Shown: positions 12,260-24,422 of the stretch, piece by piece | Layout: each line of letters opens with the position of its first letter | Position numbering within the stretch: position 1 is the first letter of the stretch | Source: Hippopus hippopus | Lineage: Eukaryota; Mollusca; Bivalvia; Cardiida; Cardiidae | Direction of reading: 5' to 3' | DNA length: 64,000 nt | Assembly: GCA_946811185.2 (NCBI GenBank) | Contig: OX328097.1 | Span: 59,673,063-59,737,062, forward strand | Translations under genes and position numbers: made by a program | Notes under the pieces: model-generated | What the model was told of the DNA's origin: nothing | Seen by the model: the letters and a program-made list of their open reading frames with translations, nothing else | Database searches by the model: none

Positions 12260-12771
12260 GCAAAAGGTCAGTTAGTCGTGTTTAGCAGCCTAAGGGTTAA
12301 GATAAAGCTTTATATTCTGCTGTATAGATCTAGGACAACCTGTTGGTTCTACGCTGTAGATCCAGGATTAGACTGACTCTTAGCACTAGATTCAGGATAA
12401 TACGGTATGTTCTGTGCTGTAGGTTGAGTAAACACATTTGTGGTCGACACTGCAAATTCAGGGTTAAAACCACATCTTCTACAATATAGATCCAAGAAAA
12501 GACTATACTTACTACACTGTAGATCTAGGTTATAATTGAATGTTCTACATTACAGATATAAGATAAGACTATGTTATACACTGTAGATCCACGATAAGAC
12601 TATTATACACCGGAGATCTAGGATAAGACATTGTAGATTTAGAGTTGGAGTCTACTTTGGTACTGTCTGATCTTAATCTGCACTGTCTTGCAAAGGCAAC
12701 CACAAGAGAGCACCAGTTGTCCTGAATACTGCTTGTCAGACAACTACCTTTTCCTTATTTTATTTGCCTTG

Positions 12772-12991
12772 TTAACTCTGTACCACTTGATTGTGAGTTC
12801 GAACAAGCTTGAGAAAGAGGGCATTTAAAAACAATCTAGGGAAAAGCATTTTTCAGCATTTTCTCCTTTTCCCAGCATGTTTTTATCCTTTCAAAGACAA
12901 ATTTCAACATTTGGGCCAAGTTTAATTTGTTGTCTGCAAATGCTTTCAAATTCAACTGGTCGTATAATGTTGTTGTATGGTAAAGAGTTAA
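12772..12991 (+). repeat. TTAA MITE copy
   Basis: TTAACTCTGTACCACTTGAT to GTATGGTAAAGAGTTAA. Confidence 0.82.
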
Positions 12992-13334
12992 TAATTATTG
13001 ATTATGATTAATGATTTGTTAATTATGACAGGGCTGCAAGTCCATATCACTTGAGATTTGACTTATCTGTAATAAAATAAGGCTGTGACAGAAAAACACA
13101 ACTTTATTTATGTGATTTATCTATCATATTAAAAGTGAAATTATGTTGTTTAGTGCAAAATAACTTGCTTTGAGACTACAAGTTAAACTGATGTCCTGAA
13201 ACTAAATTGCAGACCTAGATAATACTCCTTGTGAGAAAGTGGGTAATGGACGTTGAGTGGCTCTTTACCAAAGGACAAACTTTTGTGTAAGGTGTTCAAA
13301 CTTGAAGCATTTGAGCCATGCTCTGGAAAAGCGG

Positions 13335-13563
13335 GGCTTAATGCATCTCCGTTGTGCATCATACCATGCAAGTCATCATACTATCACGGATCCATAAAAT
13401 CTGTTTTGTCTAACAACTGACTGAGTCCCAGTCTAGACTGGTCCTTGAACATACTGAAAGTTGACTGATAGCAAAAAGTTTTGACCGATGTCGGCCTGCG
13501 CAGGCTGACATGGGTCGATACTATTTGCAAAATGCATTAAGCCCCCTTTTCACAGAGCATGAC
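13335..13563 (+). repeat. Dispersed repeat, copy 1
   Basis: Shares blocks with 14258-14505: GCTTAATGCATCTCC, CACGGATCCATAAAATC, TAGACTGGTCCTT, CTGCGCAGGCT, TTCACAGAGCATGACT. Confidence 0.6.
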
Positions 13564-14257
13564 TCATTTGCAGATGGTACATCAGATTTGACTCAAATGA
13601 TAGGATTTGTTTTCAAAATTGATAGAGACATTATGAGAAAAGTAGCAAAAGGAGAAAATGCTGGTCTTCAGCATTTTCTCCATTTGAAAAATTATTCTTA
13701 GTGGTATAGGAGCATTTTTTTGTAACACAGACTACATGTATAATAATCTTTCCCTTTTCCTTATTGTGTTCGGATTTCCAAAACTTTAAATTGCAGGTTT
13801 GTTAAAATTTTATAGTTGTATAAATGGTTGAAACAGTAAAGATCTAAATTATATTATTAGATGAAAAACCATGTTGGCTGATTACGATTGACATTTATTG
13901 CCCAATGAACCACCTTAGCAGTGGAGCCATGTCATCTTTATTTCTTCATCAGTTGACAGTGAGAGTGGACACAGCTTTTATAACCTTTTGATGCACCTTT
14001 AACCCTTTACGAAACAATTTGGAGTTTTCATAATCCTGAAGAAGGCTCTTAAAAACCTTGTAGGAAAAGAAGAAAATGCTTTCAGAGATTAATCCCATCA
14101 TAATAGCAACACATATCTAGTTGTTTGTAAAGTCTGGTTAAGAGTTAAAAGTGTTTTGTGTTCAGTGTTGATTAGGATTAGATTACACAAAAAATGGTAA
14201 CTTGCTACATAACCATCTTGAGAACATTGAGAGAAAAAGCTGATTGAAAACATGAAG

Positions 14258-14505
14258 GGGCTTAATAGATCTCCATGCTGAATTATACCAAGCATTTAGT
14301 CATCACCCATTTATAGATCCATAGAACCCATTTAATCTAACAACAGGCTGAGTCCCTATGTAGACTGGTCCTTTGACTTGCAGAAAATTGACCACTTGAG
14401 AGCAAAAAGTTCGACTAAAGTAAACCTGCGCAGACTGCTCAGGCTAACACGTGTCAATACTTTTAGCAGTTGCATGAAGCCTTCTTGTCACAGAGCATGA
14501 CTCTG
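14258..14505 (+). repeat. Dispersed repeat, copy 2
   Basis: GCTTAATAGATCTCC, TATAGATCCATAGAACC, GTAGACTGGTCCTTT, CTGCTCAGGCTAACA, GTCACAGAGCATGACT in the same order as copy 1. Confidence 0.6.
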
Positions 14506-14654
14506 ATCCATTTGTCATAGTACTTTACAAAGTTGTCCTCAGTAGATTAATTCAGATATTTGGACATGAAGGAATTCTGGGGTCAGTATGTCTCCTTTTG
14601 ATAACTATATAGTGACACTTAATGCACTACTCAGCAAAATAATTTCTTAGTAGC

Positions 14655-14878
14655 CCCTTTACCAAACAATCCTGAATCTCACAGCCTGAAAGCAGATTTC
14701 ATTTGAAAACATTGTGGAAAAAGGAGAAAATGCTGGTAACCAGCATTTTCTCCTTTTTCCACAATGTTTTCTACCCTTGTAAAGACAAATACCATAATTT
14801 GAGCAGCATTTACTTTGTCCCCTGGTAATGCTTTCAAAACGGACCAGACTGAAATCTTGTTGTCTTGTAAAGAGTTGA
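14655..14878 (+). repeat. TTAA MITE copy
   Basis: CCTTTACCAAACAATCCTG to TCTTGTAAAGAGTTGA; the core is perfect with TTTTTCC arms. Confidence 0.88.
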
Positions 14879-15542
14879 TGGGGCACAGCCCCTTTTCAAC
14901 TTGGTGGTATGGTCTGTCACAGGCTAACACCCTGGACAGAATTGTTGTGAAGTTATTGTAATTATATTATTATGATGTGCTAAATTTGCAATTATCAACG
15001 TGGAGGTCCTGTGTCAACAAGCCTAGGACATGATAATAAGTCCTGTATTTGTTTTGGAAGTTCTGACGTCCATTCTAGCGTTTTAGCCAGAATGAAGACA
15101 GTGAGTTTATCAATTACCTTTGGGGATTGACTATAGTTAAGTCATTTACTTGTTGCCAAATAATCCAGTGTTGGAATGAACCTGAGGAAAAGAGCCTTTT
15201 GAAAACAGCCATTCATTTCTCCTTTCTGGTCAGTGTTTGCCACCCTCATGAAAACAAGTGTCACCATTTGAGTTGCATGTAACTGGTTGTCTGTAAATGC
15301 TTTTCATTTGGACCTGTGTTAAAAAAAGTAAGACTAAGTAATGGATTTGTGACTCGTGGGATCTCCTTAGCAGTTGGACTGGTTTAATTATGATCCAGGA
15401 AGCATGGACAACAGACTACCGTATTACCCCTGTATGACCAAAATAGTGTCCAAAGTTAATTCAGGACAAAACCAAATTTTAACAACCTTTTTGTCCTGCA
15501 GTAGACTACCCAAGAAAACAATTACTTGTAATGAAGCGACAC

Positions 15543-15749
15543 AATTTTGGACATAACCAAATTGAAAGCATTTGCAGACGAAAATTTAGATTTGACTCAA
15601 ATAATGGAACTTGTCTTTCATAGGGTAGAAAATATTGTAGGAAAAGAAGAAAATGCTGGTTAACAGATTTTTCTTTTCTCGCAATAATTTTATTGAAGCT
15701 GTCTTCTTCAGGGTCGCTAAAAGTCTTGATTATGTGGTAAAAGGTTAAT
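15543..15749 (-). repeat. TTAA MITE copy, left end missing
   Basis: From GGACATAACCAAATTGAAAG to TATGTGGTAAAAGGTTAA. Confidence 0.75.
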
Positions 15750-15875
15750 CAAAATGCTTTTTTGCAACAGATACCTGTACATTAATATATCATCTACCTG
15801 AGTGAGGGGGTAATTGTCAGTATATACAAACTTTAAAATTTTTGTGAAAAAAAATATTTGTTACTCTAATTTCAG

Positions 15876-15999
15876 ATATCGAAGCTCAAAGTCAGGACCT
15901 GGAAATTACTTGTCAAAGTCCGCTCCAATTGGGATCCAAGCTCAAGCCTATTTAGAACAGAATGTCCGATCAAGACCAACACAGAAACGCTTTCCACAG
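15876..15999 (+). CDS. Candidate host exon (124 nt), gene unknown
   Basis: A pyrimidine-rich acceptor (TTGTTACTCTAATTTCAG) precedes 15876 and a good donor (CCACAG/GTAATG) follows 15999. The frame that starts with the third base of a split codon gives 41 residues beginning YRSSKSGPGNYLSKSAP and ending RPTQKRFPQ; it has protein-like composition. A second frame is also open across the exon, so the frame is not certain. The surrounding DNA has no repeats for about 125 bp. I do not recognise the protein. If real, the left 51 kb are largely introns of this plus-strand gene. Confidence 0.45.
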
Positions 16000-16236
16000 G
16001 TAATGTTTTCTTGCCCAACTTTCAATCACTACAAGACTAACTGCAACTTAAGATGTTTTGCAAAGAATGTGAATCAAAATCTTTATCTACATTGCCAGTC
16101 GTATGAAATATTTGTTGCAGTCTGCTCCAATTGCAACCTAAGCTTAAGCCTGTGGAGTCTAATCTTTGATCTAAAGACATAATTTCCCCAAAGTATTACC
16201 TTTGAAATAGCAAAATTTAGGTTTTTTACAATGGGT

Positions 16237-16400
16237 TTAACCCTTTACCAAACAATCCCTTGTTTTCACGACCCTGAAGAAGAGAGCTTTTGAAAACTCT
16301 GTCAAATAACTACAGTTCATTTGTATCACTTTCAGATTTATTGCCTGCAGATGCTCTCAATTTGGAAGAGTCTAAAATTTGTTGTGTGGGAAAGGGTTAA
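16237..16400 (+). repeat. TTAA MITE copy, core deleted
   Basis: Both ends are intact (TTAACCCTTTACCAAACAAT, GTGTGGGAAAGGGTTAA) but the whole palindrome between GAAAACTCTGTC and CAGTTCATTTG is gone. Confidence 0.88.
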
Positions 16401-17284
16401 AAGTTTCATTTCACTAATTTAACAGGATAAGGGTTAACCCTTACAGGACTTATAATGGGTAAGATTTAGTGGCTTACGCAGACAATGTAGACAAGATCAG
16501 ATTGTACAGAACATGCTGTCTGATCTTGGATATAAACTGCTCGCTACTTTGCCAGATATTCTGACAAAAACAGTTTTGAAAGGCAAGGTAAGGATGTTTA
16601 GCACCGACTTTGTCCATTTTATTTGTTCAGCACTACAAGGGTCAGAATTACTGTTACATAAATATTTTCTTCTTTTATTTCAAGGAATTTAAAAACAAAA
16701 ATAAATCGTATTAACACTTAGAGCACTGAATAAAACCAACAGAAATGTTCATCCTAGAAATATGATCCAAATAATAGCAATTTCATGGTTGCTTTTGTAT
16801 ACAGTGTTTCAGCGAAGTGGACAGTGTCCACATTTTGTGCAGCCTGATCTTGATCTACACTGGCTGCAAAGGCAACTACATTCATGAAAGGTGCTTTAAG
16901 GGTTAACAAAATGTGTAAATTGAAACATTCAACATTGTAAAATATGAAACCCATGAACATGCAAGGTTACTATCAAGTCCTGCCTAAATTGAAAAGAAAC
17001 TTGCGTCTTGGATTTCATTTGTTATTCCCCTTTTGTACAATACACATGCAGTTTTTCAGTTTAAACAATTGTCCCTTCATACACCTTGTAATATTACATC
17101 TTTACTAATTCATCCTCTGTTTTATGCTACTGAGAAAGAAGCCTTTTAAAGACATTGAGGGAAAAGGAGAAAATGCAGGTAACCTGCGTTTTCGCCTGTT
17201 CCAAAAATGTCTGCTATTCATCCATAATAACAAATTTCAATTTTTGAATCATACTTATGTGTGTCAGGATTATTTGGTAAAGAG

Positions 17285-17703
17285 TTGCTCTGTTACTAAA
17301 ACACCCAGACAACCCAGAGGAACAAAGCTTTTGAAAACATTGTGGGAATAGGAGGAAATGCTGGTCAGCATTTTCTCCTTTTCCCACAATGTTTTCTACC
17401 TTTTCAAAGATAAATCTTATCATTTAAGTCATAATTATAAATATTTGTCTGCAAACGCTTTCAAATTGGACAGGTCTTGACCTTTTACCACACAATCCCC
17501 ACATTTAACGACCCTGTTTAAGAAGTCTTTTAAAACCACTGTCGGAAAAGGAGAAAATGCTGGTACAATGATTTCTACCCCTTCCCAAAACAATATCAGT
17601 TTTTGAGCCACAATTATTTTGTCTGCACATGCTTTCAATTTGGAAAAGTCGAAAAATTTGTCATTTGGTAAACAGTAAAATGTTGTCGTCTGGTGAAGAG
17701 TTA
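17285..17703 (+). repeat. Two TTAA MITE copies in tandem
   Basis: The first core is GGAGGAAATGCTGGTCAGC with arms to about 17478; the second begins CCTTTTACCACACAATCCCC and ends CTGGTGAAGAGTTAA. A shorter copy precedes at 17120-17285. Confidence 0.78.
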
Positions 17704-17944
17704 AAAGCGTGAAAACTGATATTCCTTTCATCCTCACATTATATAATATATCACCATTAGACTTTGCTCTTACAAAGACTGCAGCATTTTTGCTTCAGAA
17801 AGTAAAGTCATTTATTTTACACAAAGTAAGGTCATAAACATTTTGTCCTCATATAATGTAATTTCAATTAACTTTGATGATAGCAATATGATCTTGGTTT
17901 TCTTTCTCCCCATTTTCTCTTACACAATCTTTTCTCAATTTTGT

Positions 17945-18277
17945 TTTAACCATTTACCACACAATCCCAAAATTTAACGATCCTAAGAAAAATGCCTTTT
18001 GAAAACATTGTGAGAAAGGAGAAATGCTGGTAACTAGCAGCAAAATCCAGCAGTTGAACCACATTTAATTTGTTGTCTGCAGTTGCTTCAATTTTGACAA
18101 ATTTATAGTCTAGTCCTTTTGGATAATCTTTGCAGAAAAGATTGGCCTTTGATAGGGCCAAAAACATTGCAGTGAAAGGAAAAATGCTGGTCATCAGCAT
18201 TTTCTCCACTTCCCACAATGTTTTTGAAAAATTTGCCCTCAGAGTCGTTAGAAGCAGGAATTGTTTTGGAAAAGGTT
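17945..18277. repeat. TTAA MITE compound copy
   Basis: Opens with TTAACCATTTACCACACAAT and closes with GGAAAAGGTTAA, and contains two separate core remnants (18020, 18190), as if two copies had fused by deletion. Confidence 0.7.
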
Positions 18278-18745
18278 AAAACTTTGCATATAAAGAACAA
18301 CTTGCATTATATTGCCATCATTGTGTTTTAGGACAATTAAGGTTATGATAAGACTGGAAGAACATGCAGTTTTACACCACACTTGCAACGATTAGGCTTT
18401 TTCAACTGATTGAAAACAAAATCTGTTAAAGAAAAAAAAACAGTCCTGTATTGATTGCCTATGATTTATCATGGAGTTTTCAAATTGACTGCTGCAAATC
18501 TTGTTCAGGCTGCTACAGTGGTTGGAAACAGTACTTGGTTATCACTCACAGAATCCAAATGATTCACTTAGCTCCAACCATTGATTAACCATAAAAGTAT
18601 GAATTGACAAGATCTTTATTAACATGTCCATAAATCTTTGTACCCAAACTCTGATGTTGTGATGAGAAAGTTTATTGGTCCATTTATGCTTGTACTCCTG
18701 AATCCTAAAACAAAATTGGTCTTGCAAACAATGTAGGTTAAGATC

Positions 18746-19131
18746 AGGGCCCGGTTTCATGAAAAAACTAATGTCTCTTATTTTACTCAAATCTACAAAC
18801 AGTCCCAGGTTCTGACTTTTTTGAAATCGTTATTTGAGACACATTTAAGTAACATTACCAAACTGTAGTAACCATCACAAATCCTGAGTTGACTCTGTGT
18901 TTCAGATTCAGTTAAGCAGTATAATTGGACTTAAGTTAATAAACAGACTTAATTCCATTATTTTGCTCGGTTGAATCTGAAACGTTGAGTCAACTTAGGA
19001 TTTGAGAATGTTACATCAGTCTATTAATATTAGTGAAATTCTGAAATAACAAACGCAACTTAAGTCAGAAAATAAGTGTTTGCGCATTTGAGTAAAATGT
19101 GAGACTTAAGTTTTCGTGAACCCAGGTCCAG
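18746..19131. mobile_element. 385-bp fold-back MITE (GGGCCCGGTT family)
   Basis: The left arm GGGCCCGGTTTCATGAAAA...TATTTTACTCAAAT pairs with ATTTGAGTAAAATGTGAGAC...TTCGTGAACCCAGGTCC. Confidence 0.7.
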
Positions 19132-19975
19132 ACTTTCCACAACATACAGCCTGATCTTGAATCTACTCTCTCTGCAACTTTGCCAGGTATTCTGACAAAA
19201 ATTGTTTGGGAATTACAATTATGTACAGTGAAAGACATGACTGAGAATTTCCATTTAAATTATTTAGCACTGCAAGACCTTAGGCGTTCAGTTTTCAAGG
19301 GTTGCGTATATAAAACGCACATTTCCAGTCAGGAGACGGTCCAAAGATATGGTAACTTTTATATTCTACTGGCCAGCACAGTCTGCACCACATAGTGGAA
19401 AGTTGATTCAGTTAGACTGCAAATTTTCTTTACAGACTGATCTTTATCTTCACTGTCCAAAAAAGTAACTTAGAATTTTGTATTGTTTAATAAGAGTCTT
19501 TGAAGTGTTTTTCATTTGTTACAGAAATTAATTTCTCATTGTTTTTAGACTGGCCAATATTTTTTCATCAATTATTTATGATTATTGTTCTCAGTCTGTT
19601 GTATGATACTTAGTGATATTAACCCCTTATTTCCATTATTTTAGATATCTTTTTTGATGAGGAAAATCGTTTCACAACCAGGGTATCATGTCAGAACTCT
19701 AGTGTGACCAGATCGTTTTCAGTTCTCACATCAAGTTTGATAAAACTTTCTTCACAAATTAACCAATTTCCTTATGTCCTCACAGATTCTAGTACGTAAG
19801 GCCAGTCTATCACACTGACCAAGGGTTACAAGGGTCACAATCAGCAATATTCATCAGCTGATGATATCGGCCAGCTTCTGACCACTGATGCCCCAATATT
19901 AACATTTAAAAGTCCATTATGGTAAAATAATTTACCCACAGTGCATAGTAACTCTGGTTGACTTCCTGTCTCTCC

Positions 19976-21226
19976 CTTTAGCAAACATCCCCCAATAATG
20001 ATGATCATCAGGAAGAAGACTTTAAAGACATTGTCAGAAAAAGGAAAAAATACTGGTTACCAGTAGTTTTTAGTTCCACTGGCCGAAGGCCAGCGGGCAT
20101 ATGTCATGGCCCGTTGTCTGTCGTGCGTGAGTCCGTCCGTCCGTGCGTTAACTTTTATTTTAAACATCTTCTTTTCTGAAACTACCCAGCCAATTTTGAT
20201 GAAACTTCGCAGAAATGATCCTGCTATGGTCCTCTTCAGAATTTCTTGAAAGAATTTAATTCCTTCAAAAACTCTGGTTGCCATGGCAACAAAACTTAAA
20301 AATATTGGAAATCTTTGAAAGTCTTCTTGTCTGAAACCATAAGGCCTAAGGCTACCAAATTTGGCATGTAGCTTTATCTAGTAGACCTCTATCAAGTTTC
20401 TTCAAATTATAGCCCTGGAATCAAATTTGACCCCACCCCGGGGGTCACAAGTTTTACATAGGCTTATATAGAGAAAACTTTAGAAATCTTCCTGTACCTA
20501 GCCATAAGGCCTAGGGTTACCAAATTTTGCATGTGGTTTTATCTAGTGGGCCTCTACCAAGAGTGCCCAACTTATAGCCCCGGGGTCAAATTTGACCCCA
20601 CCCCAGGGGGTCACAAGTTTTACATAGGCTTGTGTAGAGAAAAATTTAAAAATCTCCCTGCACCTAGCCATAAGGCCTAGTGCAACCAAATTTTGCATGT
20701 GGCTTTATCTAGTGGGCCTCAACCAAGAGTGCCCAACTTATAGCCCTGGGGTCAAAATTGGCCCAGCCCCAGTGGTCACTATTTTATATGGGCTTACATA
20801 GACAAAACTTTAGAAATCTCCCTGTACTCAGTCATAAGGCCTAGGGTTACCAAACTTTGCATGTGGCTTTATCTTGTGGACCTCTACCAAGAGTTCCCAA
20901 ATTATAGCCCTAGGGTCGAATTTTACCCCACTCAAGGGGTCAGAAGTTTACATGGGCTTATGTAGTGAAATCTTCAGAAATTTTCTCGTTACTTACCATA
21001 AGAACTTGGGCTACCAATTTTAGTCCTGTCTCAGGGGTCTTATATGCAAAACCAGTTGGCCAAGTATTGTAATGTTTGGCATGTAGGGATTTTACGTATT
21101 AGCCAGTGGAGCGATACAGGGCCGTCATGGCCCTCTTGTTTCTTTTTATGTTCAGCCACATTTAATTTGCCAGCTGCAGATGCTTTCAATTTGGACAAGT
21201 CTTAAACTTTGTCATTTGGTAATTAA
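19976..21226 (+). repeat. TTAA MITE copy split by HINE element 2
   Basis: The left half keeps AGGAAGAAGACTTTAAAGACA and the core up to TTACCAGTAGTTTTT; the right half keeps CCACATTTAATTTG, GCTTTCAATTTGGACAAGTC and a TTGGTAATTAA end. Confidence 0.8.
20073..21138 (+). mobile_element. HINE/pearl-like element 2, nested in a TTAA MITE
   Basis: 5' TCCACTGGC with the hairpin CTGGCCGAAGGCCAG; 3' GCCAGTGGA, then AGGGCCGTCATGGCCCT and CTTG, the same 3' tail as element 1. The core has about five units of 160-170 bp (CATAAGGCCTAGGGTTACC, CTTTATCTAGTGGGCCTC, TTTGACCCCACCCC). It splits a TTAA MITE whose halves are at 19976-20072 and 21139-21226. Confidence 0.82.
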
Positions 21227-21236
21227 TTTGGTAAAG

Positions 21237-21465
21237 TTAACCCTTTTCCACAAAATCCACAAGTTTTAACCACCCAGAGGAAGACAGCCATTTGGAAATG
21301 TGGGAAAAAACAACAAAAAAGTTTGTTACCAATATTGTGTCTTTTTCCCTTAATATTTTCTGTTCTGTCAGAAATAAATACCATCATTTGAGTTACATTT
21401 AAATTGTTGTCTGCACATGCTTTCAGTTTGTACGGGGGTAAGATTTTGATGTTTTGTAGAGTTAA
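21237..21465 (+). repeat. TTAA MITE copy
   Basis: TTAACCCTTTTCCACAAAAT to GTTTTGTAGAGTTAA; the core has diverged (GTTTGTTACCAATATTG). Confidence 0.78.
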
Positions 21466-24416
21466 TCTAAGGCTTTCCTTTGAAACATTTTTTTGTGTCT
21501 GCATCTGCATCTTAGAGCATCTGCATTATCTTTGACCCTCACCTTCTGTTTTCCTGGCCAAGCACAGTAGTGATATACAGGAAGTGGTTCTGAGTATGAA
21601 ACCCAGCTAGAACAAACTAAAATGTTTAAGTTTGAAGCTAGCAGTAGCTTTCTTGATCCTCAACTTGGAGCATTTGCATAAAAAAACTTATGTGTCACTC
21701 TGGTTGTTTGTGGTACATTGACGATGGACTACTGAGTACCATTATCTTCGACCCTCATCTTCTCGTTTTCTTTGCCAAGCACAGTAGATCAGTCAGTTAA
21801 CATACAGGATAAATAACACAGTGGTTTTGACTATGAAACCCAGCTCATACTAAGCAAGCCAATACAGTCCTACGTACAAGCCCAAAATCAGCCTCAAAAT
21901 TGAGGTTACGGTACTTTTGGATACTGTTATGCTAATGGCTTGATAATCACTGTAATGGGCCATAAATGTCATGGTCAGTCCCTTATCTAAACAGTCCTGT
22001 GTGTCTGACCCCAGCCCCTAGGAGATCCCTAAAGATAAGATGAACAATTCTGGGTGGGGGCATTACTGCATGTATAACCCTTTTCTACCTGTAAAACTTT
22101 TCCCTGTCTCTAAAGGTTTTGAAACACACAAAAAAGCAAGACTGACAAGAGAGGTGGTTAAAAATTGCGATACAAAACAACAATTTTTAAATGTTTCAAT
22201 ATCTGATTGAAGTCGACCAAATGAGAGATTAAAAAAACAGTTTGATAAGGAAATTAATGCTTGTTGTCATCAGTATCATTCTGTTCTGTGGATTATTTCT
22301 TTTGAAATTCAAAGGACTGAAAGTCTTGATAAGCAGATTTTTCTGAAAGCCTCAGATTAAGCTATGACCATTAATTTTTGTGCCAGATTTAACTATGGCT
22401 CCACTCATGTACAAACATTTACCGTACTAAAAGTACTTGTACAGATACTTCTGGCATAAATCCTGGCAAGTGTAAGTATATTTTCACTACCTGTGAAGGC
22501 CATGCAAAAGCATATTTACTGAAAACAAATGTTTTGCTCCATGAGCAAGGTTTTTTATGTGAAAAGATCGAAGCTTTACACAGGTAAGGAAACTGATATT
22601 TCTCAACTTCTGTTATGCCTTAGAAATCCATCAAAAAATTACATTGGAACCATTCCATTATTCTGACAAATTAACATGTCATTAATTTTTTGAAAGCATG
22701 TACAGTTGTACACTTAAAAATTGCCACAAAGAAAAACTCTCAAAGACATTGTTTTTAATGTAAGAACAGAAAGGAAACCTGCTACATGGCTCTTTTCCTA
22801 AACTGCGAAAGACTTTGACAGTTTCCTTCATTAAAGGATGAATATTTACCATTGTGTGCATGTCTGCTGTCAAAAAGACAAATAGGCATGTAACAAGCAT
22901 AAATACTTCCATGCAATCTATTAGCATGTGAACACATTGCAAATTTGCCTCTACTTTCATATTTAATCTATGTCATATTAAAGCAAATTAAAATACAAAA
23001 AAAAAATTTGTGACAGTGAATTCAGCCCATTTCCCCAAGTTAAACCCTGTAATAGTGTGTACATGTATGTTCATTGTAAAAAAAAAACTTATGCAGATGG
23101 TTTTCATGTTGGCAACAAAGATCATCATAGCTCTCTTACCGGTATTCAGTTTTCAACATTCAAGTCCAGTCTCAGAAAAACTTTTGTAACAGGATAAGTG
23201 TAGTTCTAAATTTTTGAAAATAACCTGTACATGAGTTTCTTGGCTGTATATAGAATGATACTGGCCTCTTGTTGTTAGAAATTAGGGTGCAGAGTATAAA
23301 TATCCAAAGCGACTTTAGGTATGAGTCATTTTAGGTCAAACACTCATAAGTGCATAAGGCCTCTGGGGGTAAAAGGTTTGTAACTCAGTTTTAGACATGT
23401 GCACTTGAGAAACTCAAATACATTGGTCTTCAAGACACCATTTCTCAGCCCCATTTCATGTATATGACCCTGGCATCATGGAGAAATGCATTACATGAAT
23501 ATTGGGAAAGTTAAATGTAGCACAATGTAGTTAAATGACCAATTTGATCTCTTCAACCAGTGCACAGAGAGTAGGCACTTCTGACCCATACTTTGCATCA
23601 GATAAAACCATTAATATTCAAAACGTCAGTTTTCTTGAACAGTCAATGTATTACTTTGTGACAATCGATGAAAACAAGATTTTGACAGTCAAATATACCC
23701 TGTAAATGAACAGAGACACAGGTGTGAGGGCTGACAATGGATTATTGGGTCAGCTAATACACTTCAAAGAGAAGAAAAAAACAGCAGTTGAAGTTACGGA
23801 ACTTTGGCTAGCAATGTTGTAGCATCATGGTTCTCATTAAATTATGAAGAAAACAAAAGTAGGGAAATTTTTTTGGTTGATACTAGATGTCATCTACTAG
23901 AGATGTTAAAAGTTCTAAGCAAATCTTTTGTTTTACTAAGAGCTTTCTGATCATTAGACAGTCCTATTGTCCAGTATCCATTATCAAAAATTATTTGGTC
24001 AGATGGGTGACAAATTCTTTGTTTTGATACTCGTAAGACCAAACTTTTTGTCCATTTTAACTGTGTCTCCTTGATGCCAACCTTGTAAAAAGCCCATGTA
24101 TAGCCAAAAGCGATGAAACTAAGTAAAATTTATATTTGATACATCATCACTCTATTAGCAGTATCTAGGTGTATTAAAGACTTGGTTGTTGGGTTAAAAG
24201 TCAGTTGGATTTACTTTTTGTCTTGGTCACCCTAATGATGCCTCTGTCTTGAATGAACTTTCATGCCAGTCTTCATTATGAATATCTGGTTTACTATTCC
24301 ATCAGTTATCAAAGACTATGCCATATTTTCAAACAATTGTTAACTTAGAATCTTTATGAAACTTTGTCTGAATTTGACATATAGAGATCTACGTTACTAT
24401 TACATAACCCCACTGT
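21466..24416. other. Host DNA without recognised gene or MITE
   Basis: Mostly simple AT-rich sequence. A diverged duplication is visible between 21500-21640 and 21740-21850 (GACCCTCACCTTCTGTTTTC, AAGCACAGTAG, GAAACCCAGCT). Nothing coding is supported. Confidence 0.5.
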
Positions 24417-24422
24417 CTTTTA

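Larger units (their letters stand above)
11195..12660. repeat. Degenerate minisatellite-like array (GTAGATCCAGGATAAGACT units)
   Basis: Some 25 or more diverged units of about 35-45 bp containing TGTAGATCCAGGATAAGACT and TTCTACACTGTAG. It is broken by the SINE at 11292 and an unrelated stretch at 12070-12300. No open frame follows the period. Confidence 0.65.
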
